From the NCBI GenBank assembly GCA_030015575.1, contig CM057347.1, forward strand, positions 405,946,248 through 406,010,247: 64,000 bases of DNA. Direction: 5' to 3'. The notes below the pieces were generated by a model. The model was not told where the DNA came from. It saw nothing but the letters and a program-made list of their open reading frames with translations, and made no database searches. The stretch is from Agapanthus africanus (taxonomy: Eukaryota; Streptophyta; Magnoliopsida; Asparagales; Amaryllidaceae). The translations under genes and the position numbers were made by a program. Positions 1 to 11,083 of this stretch are shown here, piece after piece (within the stretch, counting starts at the first letter, position 1; every line of letters starts with the position of its first letter).

Positions 1-1140
1 ACTCGTGCTCTCCTCCTTGGGGCATTTCCAGGTTGCGGAAGATGTCACCCTTTGTATATTATTTACTTTTCCGCAAACCTTCATGAACTTTCAATGTAAA
101 AGAAAAGTAGCAACCATTTTATTTCTTGCCAAAAAGAAATAAATAAATGAATAAGTAAATAAAATCAAAACCCTAACCATTCACTTGAACCATAGTTTAT
201 TCTCTACACTTGTTTACTTAACCATGGTTGCTAATATGATAAGTATCATTTTTTCTTTTCTACGATCCAATATAACATATCCAGCAACACATAACATCAC
301 ATGTCATCAACGTAAGTAAATATGCGCATCCCAATTGTCGTTGACATATAGCAACGAAACCGGCGATTTCACATATTACACATACGGTCACAGAAAAGAA
401 AGTGTAAAACTATAACAGTTGGAATCCGCAACTTCTTTAGACATCGCATGCCTAATCAAATGAATTCCTTAGATATCACATGCCTAACAATTATAAACCC
501 CGCATTTTAGTCTCATTATCGAAAATACTTTTCAATATCAAGTCGGGCAATTCAACAAGATTCCCGACATCCTGATCGAATGCTCGTCGCAAACTTTAGT
601 AGGCGGCCGCACCCCCGATACCGTCGACGAAGTGCACTAAGGCGGAACACCGCTGCCGCGAGCACCCGAATGGATGCTTTCGGCGATGGGGTTCTCCTAC
701 AGTCACTTGGTCGGGGCTATGGGGTGTAGCAGTCTATTAAGTTTATCCGGCGAGTATCCGCGTACGCTACGTGATTGCGACGGACTTTTGATCACATAAA
801 AATTCCGTGGCAACCGATCAAGTGAGACTAAAGTGCTATGTTTATAACATCCATTCAGTTATCTCATAACTACTTGTGAATTCCAATTATTGTATCCCAT
901 TCCAGATAAATAGAAAATGTTAAACTTTCCGATCGAACATTCAAACACCCAAGTTTTCCTAAAACAGAGCCTAGCTAGAGCCTTAGGCGATGGGTAGACG
1001 AAGTTAGAAGTCCGTACGAACCCGAAACCTTAATACAATAGCCTTCTCTGTACATTTTTCCAAAACTGGGAATTTTCCATATTAAAATATGCAGAAAAAT
1101 CAGCAGGGAATTGTAAGAAATACTGTGTAGCAGTTGCCTA
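1..1140. mobile_element. Scrambled copia-derived fragments
   Basis: No gene is seen. About 245-960 is a close direct copy of 22065-22775 (copia-1 leader) and of 38690-39330 (copia-2 leader). Bases 18-75 match the reverse complement of about 21935-21995. Bases 85-200 match the inside of the copia LTR near 16010-16110 in direct orientation, while 222-255 match 15870-15905 inverted. Bases 966-1125 match the inverted primer-proximal leader next to the copia PBS (about 23330-23490). The piece is therefore a mosaic of copia LTR and leader in mixed orientation, lying just upstream of the Athila integrase. It continues past the left edge. Confidence 0.7.
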
Positions 1141-1141
1141 C

Positions 1142-1999
1142 CACTTCAATCTGTACATACCACTTGCGGTTGATTACGTCTCAAAGTGGGTTGAAGCTAT
1201 TCCTTGTCGCACTAATGACAAAAAGGTTGTCATTAAGTTCTTAAAAGAAAACATCTTTTCGCGATTTGGACACCCACGCGCTATCATTAGCGATAACGGG
1301 ACACATTTCTGCAACAGGTCTTTCGAGACTTTGATGCGGAAATATGCAATCAACCACAAACTTTTCACACCCTATCATCTTCAAACGAGCGGGCAGGCTG
1401 AAATTTCAAACAGACAAATCAAACAAATTCTGGAGAAAACAGTTTCGAAAAATAGAAAAGATTGGTCGACCAAATTGACGGATGCTCTTTGGGCATTTCG
1501 AATTGCATATAAAACCGATCTAGGGATGTCTCCTTATAGGTTAGTGTTTGGGAAGGCTTATCACCTACCGGTTGAGATAGAGCACAAAGCAATGTGGGCC
1601 ATTAGAAAAATCAACTTTGACTTGAATCAAGCCTACAACTTTCGGAAGCTGTAATTAAACGAGCTAAGAGAACTCCGCGATGAAGCTTATGATAATGCTG
1701 TAATTGTAAAGAACCGGACTAAGGTATTTCACGATAAAAACATTTTGAGGAAAACATTCACACCTGGACAACAAGTCCTTCTTTATGATTCACGACTACA
1801 CCTTCATGCGGGTAAGCTACGATCTCGGTGGAAGAGACCTTTTATTGTGCGATCTGTATACCCGCATGGGGCAGTTGAGGTAGAAAATGTTAAAAACGGT
1901 ACATTTTTCAAAATGAATGGACATAGATTAAAGCCGTATTTTTCCACTGACCCCTCGGAGGAGCTCCTATTTTTACAGGAGCCGATTTATAATGACTGA
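1142..1999 (+). pseudogene. Athila-type Ty3/gypsy integrase, 5'-truncated, one stop
   Basis: This is the catalytic core and C-terminal part of a retrotransposon integrase, which inserts element cDNA into chromosomes. One frame reads [11 protein letters not shown], then [11 protein letters not shown] (second catalytic Asp), then [14 protein letters not shown] (region of the catalytic Glu), [10 protein letters not shown] and [16 protein letters not shown]-terminal stretch starts LNELRELRDEAYDNA and includes FHDKN and WKRPFIV. The zinc-binding N-terminus and first Asp are missing because copia-derived DNA abuts at about 1140. A TAA at 1652-1654 interrupts the same frame between the core and C-terminal parts. 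The KWVEA and LNELRELR wording is typical of the Athila lineage. No native start is present. Confidence 0.85.
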
Positions 2000-3492
2000 T
2001 TTTCCTCCACCTCACCTCCATGACTTGGTAATTTTGTCACATCTTTAGAATGGAGGTGAGTCAATTTGTAAATAAATTTTAGAAAAAAAAATTGCAAAAC
2101 AAAATCATAAAAAGTTTTTGTACATGAGTGAAGAGAATAAGTTTGGGGGAGGATTTTCACGATCATATTTATTGCCCCCATTAATAAATTTCCTCCCAAG
2201 TTTACAGGTTTTTGAGAATTAGCAGAAGGCAACAACGAGGACACTGTTGAAAACAAGTTTGGGGGAGTTTTGTGCTTATTTTCGCATCATTTGCATATCA
2301 CTTTGCATAAGCACAAAACATTTTTTGAAAACCTATAAAAATTGAAAAAAATTTCAAAAGATTAAAATATTTAATATTTAAAAATTTGTACATAAATAAG
2401 ATAATAAAAGATTAGATAGTGAAAAATTACATTCAAAAGATTGGAAAAATTTAAGAAAACCAAGAAAATTAGAAGTTTTCTTATACGAACTAGTAATAAG
2501 TAGTTATGAGCCGTTGTCCCAAGGGTTAGTAAGATGAAGGAAATCACTAATTTGAGGATAAAAATAAGTCTGAAAAATAGTTCCTATTCTGAAAGCCAAA
2601 CATTTGAACGTTGATACCCTACTATAGCACTTACACACGTCTTGAAACTCGGGATAGTAGAGGATACCTTGAAATGCTCTTGTCTAAAAGCCAAAGTATG
2701 AAGGAAATTAAAAAAAATTGAATAAAATATAAAAATGGTGAAGAAAAAAAATGAACACTGGTTTTGTTATCGTCAAAGCAATAAAAAAATATAGCGAGGG
2801 TGCCTCATCACCTAGTGCCTTAGACGAACTGGTCTGGGAGTCATTGCTAAGCCTTAGGTGGTGCAAGACGAGGAAAATACACCTAATAAGCAAGCACATG
2901 AGTAATCGGTCGGTTAGTACCTCAAGAAGTATTAACGGTCGCATGAAAATGTGTAAGCAAATCTAAATATTCATTAATTAAAAAGTACTGATGCAGAAAG
3001 GACAAGAGTATGATAGCTTGAATTGAATTCTCCGGGTGTAGGGATGTTCTTTATACACACGTAGGGTTATATGGTCGATGTTTGGAAGAAAGATAGGAAT
3101 GAAGAATAAAAACGATGTTTTATTGAGGGATGACGTGATTTCTAACATCTTTTCATGACTATTAAGATAGGGCTCATGACAACCGAAAAGCTAGTGTAGT
3201 CGGAAACTCTAATTTTCAAATTCTTTCTTTTACAATTTTCATCTTTATATGTAACTTTCACGGTCTTCCTTTTATTATTGGATTTTGTGGGTGCAATCCA
3301 CTGAAAACCCTCAGGAGACAACACTCCTCCTACTAGGGACACCTAGAGGTTTAAAAGCTTATTGCACGTGCTCAGTGCAATCATGTTGCCTACGAAAGTG
3401 TGCTAGTTAGTTTTTCTCTTTCTTATATTTTCTCCTTCTCTTTTTAATAAAACAGTTCGCTCGAGACGACCGAAAATAAGTTTGGGGGAATT
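2000..3492 (+). other. Athila 3' non-coding region with three purine-rich tracts
   Basis: This 1.5 kb AT-rich stretch between the integrase stop and the 3' LTR has no convincing ORF. It contains three copies of an AAGTTTGGGGGA-type tract, at about 2137-2152, 2253-2267 and 3475-3490. Only the last abuts the LTR start (TGATCAGTCG at 3493) and fits the plus-strand primer. The upstream copies may be auxiliary or decayed tracts. The long gap between integrase and LTR is usual for Athila elements, where it sometimes holds an env-like ORF. None is readable here. Confidence 0.7.
3475..3490 (+). other. Polypurine tract of the Athila element
   Basis: AAAATAAGTTTGGGGGAA lies directly before the TG at 3493. 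This is the expected site and composition for plus-strand DNA priming. Confidence 0.75.
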
Positions 3493-5314
3493 TGATCAGT
3501 CGAAAATATTGCATTTTTAACACGACAATTTCCCTACTATTTGCACTCATCTAGAGGTGTTCGGTATAAATATAGCACATATTAGAAAAACATCCGTAAA
3601 ATACCAAATAACTTGTGTTACACTTTAATACCGACATATTGAAGGAAATTGAGTGTTTATCATTGCATTGCATAATCTTTGTGTAGCGCAACACTTGTCT
3701 CGAGAATATGTGCAGGAAATTCCAGGAAAAGAGCCGAAACTGTCGAAAGTGCTGATATACGCCAAGTCCAAGACCTGTGATCTGGCAGTGATCAAGAAAG
3801 AATTATGAGATTCAACACATCAGAAAATAATCCCAAAGTCAGCACAAGAATTACCATGGAATTTATATGCAATAAGGCCACCAATGGGCCGCGGATCCGC
3901 GGCCATAAGGGCATTCCCGCGGCGGATCCGTGACCATCTTGCCACGTCATCCACAGAACTCTTCTTCAGGCTTCTCTTCTCAGCTTCAGAACTCCTTTAA
4001 GCCACTCCAATTTCCAGAGATCTCTAGAAGCTTCTGTCCGAACAACAAGGCTTATTGTTCAAGCTAAACATCTTCAAGCTTCCAAAGCAAGCTACTTAAC
4101 TACCTAAGCCTAAAAACTTCTCCCTAACCTCCAAGCTTATGAAGGAAGCTAATCCTAACTAACTAACTCTAGAACCTTCTACCTAACTACCAAGCTTACA
4201 AGGGAAGCTAAACTAAACCTAGCTTCTAAAGGAAGCTAATCCCAATCCTAAGGCTATAAAAGGAACCCTAAAGATTCTATCTAAAGGTTGTTCTCCAATT
4301 CCCAACACAAGTTGAGTGACACAACTTGTAACCCTAACCCTAATCCAATCACCAAAGCCAAATTTATGATCTCCGAGTACAATTCAAGAAAGAAGTCTTC
4401 AATCTTTTAGGAGCGAAGCCGATCTTCAACCGAGCAAGTGGTCCAAGACGATCCGCGACTCACGAAGACGTGCGAACCCAAATCGACGATCAAGTTCTTG
4501 CCTCATTGTAGATCTTGAGAGAATTGTAACGAAATTGTTGATAAATAAAAGGTGAAATTCTTTATCTTGCTTTCTTTACATTCTTACCTCATGATTAGAT
4601 CTCGATTCTTGATTGTGTTCTTTGATATGATGTTTGAGTAAAACTCCACTCGTGAAGGAGTCGAGAGAATCAATAGATGATGATGTTACAAATCTTGAAA
4701 CGATTCTTAAGTCCTATGAGTTTTGTAAACTCTTGTAAATTGAAATATCGACAACTTAGTTTCGAGCGATACTTTCTTGAATGTTTTCGCTCTTAATTAG
4801 CGATCCACGATCGATGCTTGAATTTACTAGAGGCTAGAATGTGAATGGGATTCATCGAAAGGACAAAGGATGAGATGAAGAAACCCTAATTTCTTTGAAA
4901 GATCCTTAAATCTTAATTAATCGTCATCGATCTAGTATCAAATCATTAATGGATAAGAAAACGTAATTACTAGTTTTCATCATGTCTATAGATTCGATCG
5001 ATTCCTACGAGTCTCACTTCGATTCTTGAAACCTAATTCGATTGGATATCATCAATTCTTGATTCTTGATTTTTAATGTTTTCTTGATAATTAGATTGAG
5101 ATCTAGATAATTCTTGAAATTTACTTTTAAATTGTGAATTGAATTGTCTTTTCTTTTCTCTTTAATTTTCGACTCATCTAATTCAATTATAAGCAAATCT
5201 CACTTTCTTTGTGGACGATCTGCACTTGCTAACGCGCTACATACGACACCATTATTGATTGCGGTCAAAAATTTCTTCGGTTGTGATTTCTTACACTTTT
5301 CTTATATACACACA
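3493..5314 (+). repeat. Athila-type 3' LTR
   Basis: The LTR starts TGATCAGTCG immediately after the polypurine tract and ends near CACACA at 5314, where homology to Tat RNase H begins. A TATA-like TATAAAAGG lies at 4255-4263 and an AATAAA-like signal near 4537. A perfect 18-bp palindrome (GGCCGCGGATCCGCGGCC) lies at 3887-3904, with a second imperfect copy near 3918-3932. The segment 4090-4250 carries repeated AAGCTTAC/GGAAGCTAA words. The right end is placed by comparison with element B (about 62310) and could be off by a few bases. The 5' LTR lies left of the window. Confidence 0.7.
4255..4263 (+). promoter_or_regulatory. TATA box of Athila LTR
   Basis: TATAAAAGG lies 760 bp into the LTR, ahead of an AATAAA-like signal at about 4537. 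This fits a U3/R arrangement. Confidence 0.5.
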
Positions 5315-5873
5315 GGAAGAAAAACATTCAATCAAGTTCCCATCGGGTATCATTCTCTCCTCTCTCCCTGTCGATCATATCAAACGCGTGCTCGTGTGGC
5401 AATTCGCAATTTAGGGGTGAATCGGCAGGTATTGGATGCTCAGCGAGGAAGTCGGAGATGGCCTGGCCTTTCACTGCCTTGAGAGGTCGGTATATTATCG
5501 AAAACTCCATCAAGAGGAGAGCCCATTTGGCGAGCCGTCCTGTCAGTATGGTTCTTGACATCAAATATTTGAGAGGATCCACTTTCGATATGAGGTGGAC
5601 CTCATGCGCCAACGCATAGTGCTGGAGCTTCGTTATTGCAAAGATTAACGCTAGGCAGTGTTTTTCAATGGGGGAGTAGTTGTTTTCTGCCCCCAGGAGA
5701 ACTCGACTCAAATATTAGAGGGCTCTCTCTTTCCCTTGGTCGTTCTCATGTGCCCACAGTGCGCCTAAGGAACCTTCAAGGGCAGTTGTGTGCAGAATGA
5801 GAGGCTTTCCCTTGACTGGAGCGGTCAGTACTGCCGGGTTCTGCAGGTATTGCTTGATTTCGTCCAGTGCGCT
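5315..5873 (-). pseudogene. Element A RNase H, interrupted by Athila
   Basis: The RNase H domain follows RT and degrades the RNA strand of the RNA:DNA hybrid. Recognisable parts are NYSPIEKHCLALIFAITKL, YALAHEVHLISKVDPLKYL and KAVKGQAISDFLAEHPIP, almost word for word as in element B (62479-62850). A TAA at 5715-5717 interrupts it, and a stop at 5874-5876 separates it from RT in the same frame. Homology to B ends at about 5315 inside the following acidic linker, which is the junction with the Athila LTR. Confidence 0.85.
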
Positions 5874-7034
5874 TTAGCATTTGCGATCCCAGACGAAAGG
5901 GGTCCCCTTCTTCATTAGGTGACTGTAGGGGCGGGATTTGCCAGAGAGATTTGCTATGAACCATCGAATATATACAAGCTTCCCTTGGAAAGATCGCAGT
6001 TGCTTGAGAGTTCTCGGCGGAGGCATCGCCATAATCGCCTTGATCTTTGACGAGTTTATTTCGATGCCCCGGTGTCGTACAACGAATCCTAGGAATTTTC
6101 CTGAGGAAACTCCGAACGCGCATTTCAGAGGGTTCATCTTCAGGTTGTATTTCCGAAGACGCTGGAACACGATCTTCAGATGCTCCCAATGCTCCTCGTG
6201 CGATTTGCTCTTAACCACGAGGCCGTCGATATAGCATTCGACGATTTCATGTATGAGGTCATCGAAAATCTTCGTCATGGCCCTCTGATAGGTGGCGCCG
6301 GTGTTCTTCAGACCGAAAGGTATCACTTTGTAGCAGAATATGCTCAAAGGGGTCCGGAAAGCGGTATGCTTCTGGTCTTCGGGATGCATTTTTATTTGAT
6401 TATACCCTAATGATCCGTCCATGAAGGAGAAAACTTCGTGAGTGAATGTGTTGTCTATCATCAGCTCAGTAACCGGTACGGGGAAGTCATCTTTCGGACA
6501 AGCTTTGTTGAGGTCCCGAAAGTCTACGCAGATGCGTACCGTCCTATTATTCTTTATCACCGGGACGATGTTGGCGATCCAATCAGGGTATTGAACTTCT
6601 TGGATGAATCCGGAGTCGATTAGCTTCTTGACTTCGGTGTTGATACTCATTTCAAGCTCGAGTCGCATTCTTCTTGGCGCCTGTTTGATTGGCTTGACGT
6701 CCGGCAATATCGCCAATTTATGCATGGCTATTTCTGGGTTTAATCCCGGCTTCTCAGAATAGTTCCATGCGAAGCAGTCTTTATACTGTATGAGCACGTC
6801 TTTTAGCGTAGCTACCTATTCTTCGGACAACAGTTCACTGACGAACGTCGGCCGTGGGTCGTTTGCCGTCCCCAAGTTGATTTTCCTTAGGTTGTCCGCA
6901 TTAGTATGTATTCCATCTTCCAACTCCTTTGACGCCGGTGGAAATTCTGAGATCAACTCATCATCATCATTTTCGAAGCACCAAAGGAGGTCAGCCATAT
7001 CCTCGCGTACTCCTTCTTCTGACAGTGTTATCAC
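5874..7034 (-). pseudogene. Element A reverse transcriptase, catalytic site mutated
   Basis: This is a Ty3/gypsy reverse transcriptase copying element RNA to cDNA. It shows CVDFRDLNKACPKD, FMDGSLGYNQIKMHPED, FRTPLSIFCYKVIPFGLKN, the catalytic motif and the thumb region KFLGFVVRHRGIEI. The active-site motif reads YIDGLVVKS, whereas element B and the family have YIDD, so one metal-binding Asp is replaced by Gly. A TAG at 6816-6818 splits an acidic leader (7034-6819) from the RT core in the same frame. With both lesions this copy cannot be active. Confidence 0.9.
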
Positions 7035-7076
7035 GTGGCAGGTACGAGATCGTTTCTAAGACCGATGTTGATCCGG

Positions 7077-7829
7077 CTATACTCTCGTTGCATACGTTGC
7101 TCTTGGCACATGTATTTGTGGTGGGGTTACCTTCCAACTGTCGGATAGAGCGAACTTGCCGAGTTGATATTGGTCCTCGACCCAGTTTTTGAAGGTGAAG
7201 CAGTCTTCAAGAGGATATCCTATCGCTCGGTGATAGGAGCAATAATCCTGGTGAGAGACCTCGTCTGCTTGTTCGGGGTGTTTGGGCTCTGGGAGCATAA
7301 TCATTTGATGTTTCATAACAAGATCGAATATCTTCCTTGTCTTGTCTTGGGGAAAAGAATATGCTCGGCCCATCTTCTTTATAAGAGAAGAATCCCGGCT
7401 GCTCAATTCTTGATCGCGTGGCTTCTTGGACCCGCTTTGCCACTGTCGAACGTTTTTTCCGTTCTTTAGCTTGTTTCTGCCTCTGCGTCTGGTTTTTTGT
7501 ATGATGGGCTGGAAACGAAGAGCATCGTCATTCTCCGTAGCCTGCTGAAGGAGGCGCTGCGTCCTGGCTTTCTCATAAATGGTCATTTCGCGGTTGTGGT
7601 CATCCTGGACTTTTTGACCCGCTTCCCTTATTAACTTGTCCATCTGTTCTTCGAACGACGGACTTGGCCTTTTCTTAGCGGGGCCTCGTTTTGGTTCAGG
7701 GTTAGCGTCTTCTAATAGAACATCTTCTTCTTCATCAAAATCATGTATAATGTAGCAACCATGGAATCGCTCCCGTTTCTTAGATTGAACATATCCAAGC
7801 CTGATCGTTTCCATTCTCCCGTTGGGCAA
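7077..7829 (-). pseudogene. Second zinc-knuckle block between protease and RT
   Basis: This 250-codon open stretch lies between protease and RT. It contains a Lys/Arg-rich linker, a segment with EAGQKVQDDHNREM and YEKA, a YSFPQDKTRKIF segment and a zinc-knuckle-like YCSYHRAIGYPLEDC followed by FKNWVEDQYQ. The last two parts closely resemble the nucleocapsid end of gag (10235-10801). The EAxQK...REM...EKA part resembles the ORF at 8913-10292. It looks like a duplicated nucleocapsid module placed inside the pol region. The function of the duplicate is unknown. Confidence 0.7.
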
Positions 7830-7934
7830 TTTTTTCTGAGTTCCAGGGATGTTCTAGATCCTATTGTAGAACTGAGCCTGTCGAGCAGTCTGTTTGAAGG
7901 GTACGCATTGGCGCCTCAACAGCCTTTTTAATCC

Positions 7935-8903
7935 TTATGTGTAGTATTTGGGCAGACGGATGGGTTGGAACCTGTCAAGTGCAGAATCGGCACCATGCAA
8001 GATTTCTTTCTCTACTTCGGTTTCGGCGGATCGATAAAAGAGGATCACCTCTTCATCTTTTTGCCTGGGTGGGACATAGAACGTCTGCAGTTCCTGCACA
8101 CTATAGATATCAAGTGCGTCGAACTCTTTGTAATGCTCTTGCGGAACCATGGCGATTTGCAAACTCTGTTCATCGCCAGTGAGGGCTCGTATTGATGGCC
8201 GGACCGAGAACACTGCATTGACTTCATCTTCAGAGTCACTGCCAAAGACCAAAATAGGGATGGACGGTCCTGGATTGGTATATTGGGGCGGCCCTGAATA
8301 AACTATCTCTTCTTCCTCTTCGGTATCACTCCCGAAAACCGGAATAGTGGTGATAGCTTTCTGCTTATTCTTCGGTTTACGACATCTTTCTATGTCTTCA
8401 AAGTTTGGCAGGAAATACTTTGCATCCTCGTACTTTCGGACTTCATTTACGGAAAATGGGTTCAGTTCCCCTGTCACGGTGTACTCGAGACCATCTTTGA
8501 AATACTTCATACACTGATATTGTGTAGAAGGGATGATGTTATATTCGTGTAGCCAAGGCCTACCAAGCAAAGCGTTGTAGCAAGTCTTGGCATCAATAAC
8601 ATGAAACTTGATGTCAATGACGAGCAACCTAAAGCGTAATGTCAGTATCACAGACCCGAGCGTCCGCGATGACTGGGAGTCGAACTCGAAGATAGTGATT
8701 TTATCCCGAGTGAGGTGTTGAACGCTCATGCAGATTTCTTTTAGCACCCTTACATTTAGGAGGTTGACAGAGGACCCGTTGTCAGTTAGGATCTTCCCTA
8801 TCTTGATGTCATGGCAATACCCGGAGACATAGAGAGGACGGTTATGCTCGTACGTTCCGAGGAGGAGATCTTCATCGCCGAAAGTGACGTCAGCAGTATG
8901 CAC
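7935..8903 (-). pseudogene. Element A aspartic protease region
   Basis: This is a retroviral-type aspartic protease that cleaves the polyprotein. ILTDNGSSVNLL carries the catalytic Asp in the D-x-G-S form used by Tat elements. YNALLGRPWLHEYNIIPS is the conserved second half, followed by MKYF. Downstream are two acidic FGSD motifs (FGSDTEEEEE and FGSDSEDE). The segment is open for 322 codons, with an apparent ATG-initiated start MHTADVTFGDEDLL. It is more likely part of one long gag-pol than a separate gene. The product is probably inactive as part of a broken element. Confidence 0.85.
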
Positions 8904-8912
8904 TTCTTCCAG

Positions 8913-10292
8913 CTAGTCCTTCATCTTTTCTTCGACAAGGAAAGCTTGGAACTGCTCGGGCTCTCGTAGTGCCTTGATCAAAGAATCTCTCACCACTTTA
9001 GATAGCAGAAGAACATCGAGAATGCTTAGCTGTGAGGGTATCTTCCTCAGGTGTGCCAGAACGTTGTAATCCACCTTATTTCTCTTTGGCGGGTCCTTGG
9101 CTGTCAGCTCTTTGACGACTTGATCATCGAGGGCGATATCTTCAGGGACTTTTTCCTTCCCTTTATCTTTTCTACTCAACCCCTTGTTTGTGGGTCCGAG
9201 ATTCTTCTTGGGTAACGTGCGATTACGTAGCTGAATGTTTTCGCAGATCTTCATCTCTTCTGTTTCGGAAATGGATTCCTTGAAGAGAGGGCCGAGGGCT
9301 ATTTCTTCATCGGAATCGCTCCCAAAGGTGGGAACTTGCGATACCCCGGAATCAACAATGTGACAGTTGCCGGCAGTTGTTTTGCGCTCATCTGTCTTGC
9401 TCTTCTGCTCTCGATGCGTTTTGTGCTTCATCCACTTGAAATGCTGCTGATGAGCAACGTATCCCTGCCACCAATTCTCGAAGGCCATGCATTTCTCGGT
9501 AGGGTGTGTGATCCTCCGATGGTATAAGCAGTAGTTTGGATGTGCATCTAGTTCGTCGGGGAACGTATTTTCTGAAGTGTCTTCTTTGAGAGGTGGCAGC
9601 TTCATTCCCATCGACAAGGCTTTAGCGAACTGCTTTCTTATCTTAAACCTGCTTTTGCTAGCGGCAGAAGTGCTTCCATCCGGTCGGGGTACTTCAACCC
9701 TTTTGTCCAGCCACTGGCGTTTGGCTTTCTCAAATATGGCCATTTCGCGCTCTCGATCAGCTTTGCTCTTTTGACAGGCCTCGTTCAGCAACATGTCAAT
9801 CATCTTGTCTGACGGTTCGGGATCTGCCCCCAGTTTCTCTACATCAGGAGCTTCTTCACCATCTATTGACGAATAAGAGATCATGTGGCAGCTTGCCACA
9901 TAATCCTTGGGTTCTTCTGAAGAATTGTCTCCTTCATCTGCGTCATCGACTTCATTTTCAAGAACATGCTTAAAGAATTCGTCCAATGTGATTGGGGTCC
10001 GTGCCCTCTGCTTATATTCTTCCAGTGCATCAATATATTTCTGCAGACCTGTACGGCTATCATCGGGTTGGACGGGCTTCTTGTCCTTCTTATTTTTCTT
10101 TAAAGACTTTGGAGGCTTGACTTGAATGTTTTGTCCACCAACTTTCAGCGTTGGGCACGGCTTCAGCATCCCCTCAATAATCTCGGGCTCCAGTGGGCTC
10201 TTCCACCTGATCGCCGGGCATGTTTGGAGATCCTTCAGAATTCTTTTCGTTTTTGTCGAACTTCCCATGGAGCTTCCTTTATAAATGAGCAT
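8913..10292 (-). pseudogene. Gag-protease linker ORF with zinc-knuckle-like motif
   Basis: This is an open stretch of 459 codons. It is Lys-rich near the start, then acidic, with ACQKSKADREREM and FEKAKRQ. A knuckle-like YCLYHRRITHPTEKC lies near residues 255-270, followed by FGSDSDEE. The C-terminal part VDYNVLAHLRKIPSQLSI plus LDVLLLS is the conserved block that precedes the protease in Tat-type polyproteins. It overlaps the end of the gag core frame (10235-10801) in another frame, so a frameshift separates the two. Element C does not preserve this block. Confidence 0.7.
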
Positions 10293-11083
10293 GATGCCCC
10301 CGGCGTGTCCATCTTTTTCGGAGCGTGTGGTTGTGGCAGGTTTACCCTCCTGTTTTCAGACAATGCGAATTTGCCTTGCTGGTACTGGTCCTCAATCCAC
10401 TTTTTGAAGACAAAGCAATCTTCGATTGGATGGCCCATTATTCGATGGTAGGGGCAGTAGTTAGGACTGTTGACGTCACCAGGCTGCAGTGGGCATTTCG
10501 GATCCAGTAGGGTGATAAGCCTGTTGCGCACCGCCAACTCGAACAGTCTTCTCGTTTTATCCCGAGGAAACGAATAAGGGCGTTTTAGCCTCTCGTTGAA
10601 GAGTCGTTGTCTATCCCTCTGGCGATCAACTGGTTTCGGACCACTAGGCTGCTGTTGAGCATTGGCGACGAAGGTCGCTTTCCCCTTCCCCTTCTCGTTT
10701 TGAGGCTCCATTTTTGAGGAAGACGGTCTATGGCCCATCTGATCCATTTGGGCCAGTTTGTCAATCAAGGCCTGGAAGGTAGTCGGCTTGAAAAACATCA
10801 TGAACTAGGATATGGTCGCCTGTAGATCAAGGGTACCCATGAACATGCCTACTGCAGGAGCCTTTTCTATGCGTTGTTCACACTTCGACCATAAATTACG
10901 CCACCGTATAGCGTACTGAATCCACATTTCTCCTGGCTTCACTCTAGCGTTAATTAGTGCGGTGATCGGGGTACGTTCACTAGCGCTTGCGAAACGCTGG
11001 GTGAATAGTAACTCCATTTCTGCAAATGTCTTAACGGAGTCGTTCGGGAGCTCAGAGTAACATTCAAACGCTGTCTCCGACAA
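10235..11083 (-). pseudogene. Element A gag core and nucleocapsid
   Basis: This is the capsid-like retrotransposon gag domain with nucleocapsid. It includes SLSETAFECYSELPNDSVKT, FAEMELLFTQRF and WRNLWSKCEQ, then KRPYSFPRDKTRRLFEL and the knuckle YCPYHRIMGHPIEDCFVFKKW. A stop at 10805-10807 cuts the same frame between the core and the nucleocapsid. The product would package element RNA into virus-like particles. The same order is seen in element C (43844-44749), which supports the family assignment. Confidence 0.85.

Noticed and set aside
5776-6189. 137-codon minus-strand frame overlapping RT
   Set aside because: It is a shifted frame of the RT/RNase H region without domain features.
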